NCBI GenBank assembly: GCA_036924085.1
Contig: JAVGWX010000012.1
Coordinates: 29,201,901-29,265,900, forward strand
Length of the DNA: 64,000 nucleotides
Source: Ariolimax columbianus
Lineage: Eukaryota > Mollusca > Gastropoda > Stylommatophora > Arionidae
Direction of reading: 5' to 3'
Shown here in pieces: positions 61,478-64,000 of this stretch (position 1 is the stretch's first letter; each line of letters starts with the position of its first letter). The translations under genes were made by a program, and so were the position numbers. The notes under the pieces are model-generated. The model did no database searches. It saw nothing but the letters and a program-made list of their open reading frames with translations, and was not told the DNA's origin.

Positions 61478-62275
61478 ACTGATGCTATGACTGCTTGCAG
61501 CTCGTCATAGAGCTTGTCCTTGACATCGTCCTGGTTCGTCAAGGTCGGTGAGTAGACGCTATTGAAAGTGGCATGCTTCCCGCCAAAGAGCAGAGGAATC
61601 ATGACTGACATGAGTCTGTTATTTTTAGCCTTTGGGGTCTCTGCTAATTTGTTAACAAGTTCTGTTTTAATTGCAAAACCACCCCCGCCGCTCTCTTTTC
61701 TCCAGTTTCTCTCCCTCGCCAGTAAAATATATAGCCTGACCCTTTTTCGCAGAGTTGACCCTCGCCGGCAAAACGAGTTTCGCTTAGTGTTGCTATGTCA
61801 ATGTTATACCTGGGATCAAGAATCTGAGCAACGCATGAGCTGCAGTGGTTAGCGACCCATAGCTGACTGCTAGCGTCAGGGCCAGCGAACCATAGCTGCC
61901 AAGACCATTCTACACCTCCACGCGGTGATCCTGGATAACAGGCTGCAGCAGGGCAGACTGGCTAAGGAGAAGGGATCGAAGAGGGAATGCTCATCCGGTA
62001 AAAAAATGCTTGCTGAAGTCAGATGTGTTGGACCAAAAGGTGCAAATATCGCAGCCAAGCTGTAAACTACGACACAAAGCATTCCGTTCTCTGGACTACA
62101 TTCTGCTACTTAAGCCCTTTCAGGGTTTGGTAGTGGGAGATTGAGAATGAACGAAGAAGAAGAAGAAGCAGAATGTTATACCTGGCTAATTCTGTTCCAT
62201 TAAGGCTTGTACGCCTCTCTGGGTCGATGTCAAGTAAGGTGCGCACATTCCAAGCACCGAGATTTGAGTGTCCGT
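61478..62275 (-). pseudogene. RTE-like LINE endonuclease fragment split by a SINE
   Basis: The minus strand starts near 62,275 with LGAWNVRTLLDIDPERRTSL and continues NGTELARYNI into IDIATLSETRFAGEGQL. It goes on with a frameshifted GFAIKTELVNKLAETP, NNRLMSVMIPL, ATFNSVYSPTLTNQDDVKDK and LYDELQAVIASVP. These are the N-terminal blocks of an RTE-type apurinic endonuclease, with the conserved Asn of AWNVRTL and the Glu of SETR. A SINE-like element sits between ELARYN and the following residues. Downstream endonuclease, RT and everything else are missing. Confidence 0.85.
61814..62171 (+). mobile_element. SINE-like family A, full-length copy nested in the RTE endonuclease
   Basis: AATGTTATACCTGG occurs at 61,800-61,813 and 62,172-62,185. 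The 358 bp between run from GATCAAGAATCTGAGCA through GCTGCAGTGGTTAGCGACCC and the core GAAGTCAGATGTGTTGGACC to a GAAGAAGAAGAAG tail. Removing the insert and one repeat restores the endonuclease reading frame. Its ends match those of the 45,312-45,632 copy. Confidence 0.9.
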
Positions 62276-62289
62276 GTGATGTGTCTACG

Positions 62290-63240
62290 CGTGAGACAGT
62301 AGACGGGTAGACTTGTTGTCGCCGAGAAACCCGCGTCGTCTGGAAAACTCGCGATCAGGATGAGGTATAATGGAAAGCAAGCGGACTAAACGCACACCTT
62401 TTGGAAATCACGCGATCTGGGGAGGCAGATCAAAATATAAATCCCTGTTGAGAGACGTGAGAGACACGTTGTAGAGAGATTCTCAATTGAGGACAGGCGA
62501 CAATGATATGCAGTTGAGGCAGATTAGAGTTGAGAACCACAGAGAGAGAACATTTCACTTCAGAGACAGATAGAGAACACTTCACTTCAGAGACAGGAAA
62601 AGGAAACTTCACTTCAGAAACAAACAGAGAACATTAGATTATGACACTTTGGAGAGAGACACTAAGTGGACGGTAGGCGACGGAGATATGCAGTTGAAAT
62701 AGACACGCAGCAAGCAAGCTAACTACCGTCATATTATGTATCGGTCGTAATTACAAGTCGTCAGTAGCTTATAGAGGCAGTTTTCCAGTCATCACATTCA
62801 TCATATTGACGCATTACCACCGATCACGTTGACATCACCTTGATCCAGGGAATGTAAGTCGTCAGTAGCAGCTAGAGGCAGTTTTCACGTGATCCCATAA
62901 ATCATATTTGATGCAATCTATCCTGTTCACGTCGAGACAACTTTCATCTACCTCCGACAAAGAGGAACAAGACCACGGACGTCATACCTGGATCTTGAAT
63001 CAAATTTCGATCACAGCAGGCCAGATTAGGAGAGGAGAAAAAACTGGGCAATAACAGTATCGTTAAGGTTAGGTTTAGCGGTAGGAGTGCTTTAGACAGC
63101 GAGTGAGATAAAGAATTTAAGTTGTTAGAAGTTTATAGTTGGTAGTGTTACTTGAATAAAGAATATGTTGTATTGTGGTTATACTCAGTGTTACTTGAAT
63201 TTGTTTAGAGTGAATGTAGAGTGCAATAGAATAGAGCAGA
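62290..63240. other. No recognised gene; short local repeats
   Basis: Between 62,540 and 62,630 ACTTCACTTCAGAGACAG recurs about three times. Around 62,756 and 62,850 GTCGTCAGTAGC followed by AGAGGCAGTTTTC occurs twice about 95 bp apart. Nothing supports a gene. Confidence 0.4.
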
Positions 63241-63324
63241 TCCCTTTACCGTCTGCGACAGAGCTCCATCAAATCGATCGGCTCTGGTACAATATGTGCG
63301 TGACATAGTCTCTGAAGCTCTTTT

Positions 63325-63665
63325 GTTAACTCACGTCCTTCTTTAAACATCGTTGTCCAATTCTTCACCGTTGTATTCGACACACATTTGTCACCATACA
63401 CTGCCTGCATTCTGCGATGAATGTCAACTGGTCGATATCCTCCAGCTGTTAGAAACCGAATTACCGATCGCTAATCAACTCTGGACGGATTCCGTATCAT
63501 GCTCGCTATGTTTTCAACGGTCTGCTGAGGAAACTATGAGTCGGAGGATAATGAAATTTTGCTAAATTGACGGTTAGTGTGAGCGGTTTACATCAGAAAT
63601 AACGTCATCATGGACATCGACGTATGTTCACCTGGTACAGTTAAGTTCGGTTTCATTTGAACACG
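63325..63665 (-). pseudogene. Second mariner-like transposase fragment
   Basis: The minus strand gives IRNPSRVD, a stop, then SVIRFLTAGGYRPVDIHRRM, QAVYGDKCVSNTTVKNW and TTMFKEGREL. It is parallel to the 61.3-kb copy but reaches further, to the FKEGR motif. The in-frame stop and missing catalytic domain make it a pseudogene. The shared leader ends at TGTTCAAATGAAACC in both copies. Confidence 0.75.
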
Positions 63666-63950
63666 TCAAATATATCAAGATGTTTCAACTGGTGTTAGAG
63701 TAAACACTAGGACTCCATAGTACATCTCTAGAGGCTGCGCAAGAGATTCATGAATGAATCAAATCCAGTTTAAAAGAATTACCTGGCAGTTGTCAGCGAT
63801 ATGTATATCAGAGCATTAATTATGCGATAACTTTTATGTATACTGTTTTCATATATGATTGATAGCAGATGTGCTATTCAATGTTATCAACATATGTTTA
63901 TGTTGTGTATTAAGATCAATACAAATCAACCTTTAAAGCATAGAAAATTA

Positions 63951-64000
63951 CAAGGGTTGTTCAGAAAGTGACGATCCACAGCTTTTTCTCATCCCGTAAT
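63951..64000 (+). mobile_element. Possible terminal repeat of a mariner-like element entering from the right
   Basis: CAAGGGTTGTTCAGAAAGTG follows a TA dinucleotide at 63,949-63,950. A GGTTGTTCAGAAAGT start is of the kind seen at mariner-family termini, and TA is their target. The element would extend beyond the window, so this cannot be confirmed here. Confidence 0.4.

Overview
The window is animal nuclear DNA. One probable spliced exon with a clean splice donor, several families of degenerate non-LTR retrotransposons (LINEs), tRNA-derived SINEs, mariner-like pieces and many minisatellites all point that way. The mix of jockey-like, RTE-like and RNase H-bearing LINEs fits a mollusc or another lophotrochozoan, but this is inference and nothing in the sequence proves the phylum. 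Protein-coding density is very low: I can support only one host-gene exon.

Positions 1 to about 32,895 are a single satellite array of a 15-bp unit (ACAACAACAACAGGA and 12, 18 and 21-bp length variants) that runs off the left edge of the window. Its plus strand is almost free of T. Rare variants recur in blocks 1.4 to 4.5 kb apart, so the array has a higher-order structure built by repeated segmental duplication. Very long reading frames exist on both strands, but they follow from composition. The right-hand 1.4 kb is a more diverged edge domain with its own variants.

From 32.9 to 40.3 kb come two antisense fragments of the 3' end of 28S rRNA, a 51-bp minisatellite, purine-rich tracts and a broken jockey-like LINE. 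That LINE carries a 379-bp insertion with a 12-bp target-site duplication and a 59-bp tandem expansion of its own coding sequence. At 40,343-40,721 on the minus strand is a probable first coding exon of a receptor of the natriuretic-peptide receptor or guanylate cyclase type. No further exon is visible to its left, so its first intron probably contains all of this and the satellite.

From 41 to 64 kb the window is a graveyard of retroelement pieces, minisatellites and SINEs. The main pattern is that at least five minisatellites (units of 59, 54, 49, 62 and 34 bp) are tandem expansions of LINE protein-coding segments (reverse transcriptase, RNase H, endonuclease, C-terminal region). A second pattern is a dispersed element with conserved flanks around a 37-38-bp minisatellite core, seen three times. 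A third is a SINE-like family with a central segment shared by other SINE-like elements with different ends; two copies have perfect 14-bp target-site duplications, and one of them splits an RTE-like endonuclease domain.

Fragment boundaries are approximate (tens of bases) unless a target-site duplication or splice site fixes them. Family names rest on protein motifs recognised by eye; no database search was run.
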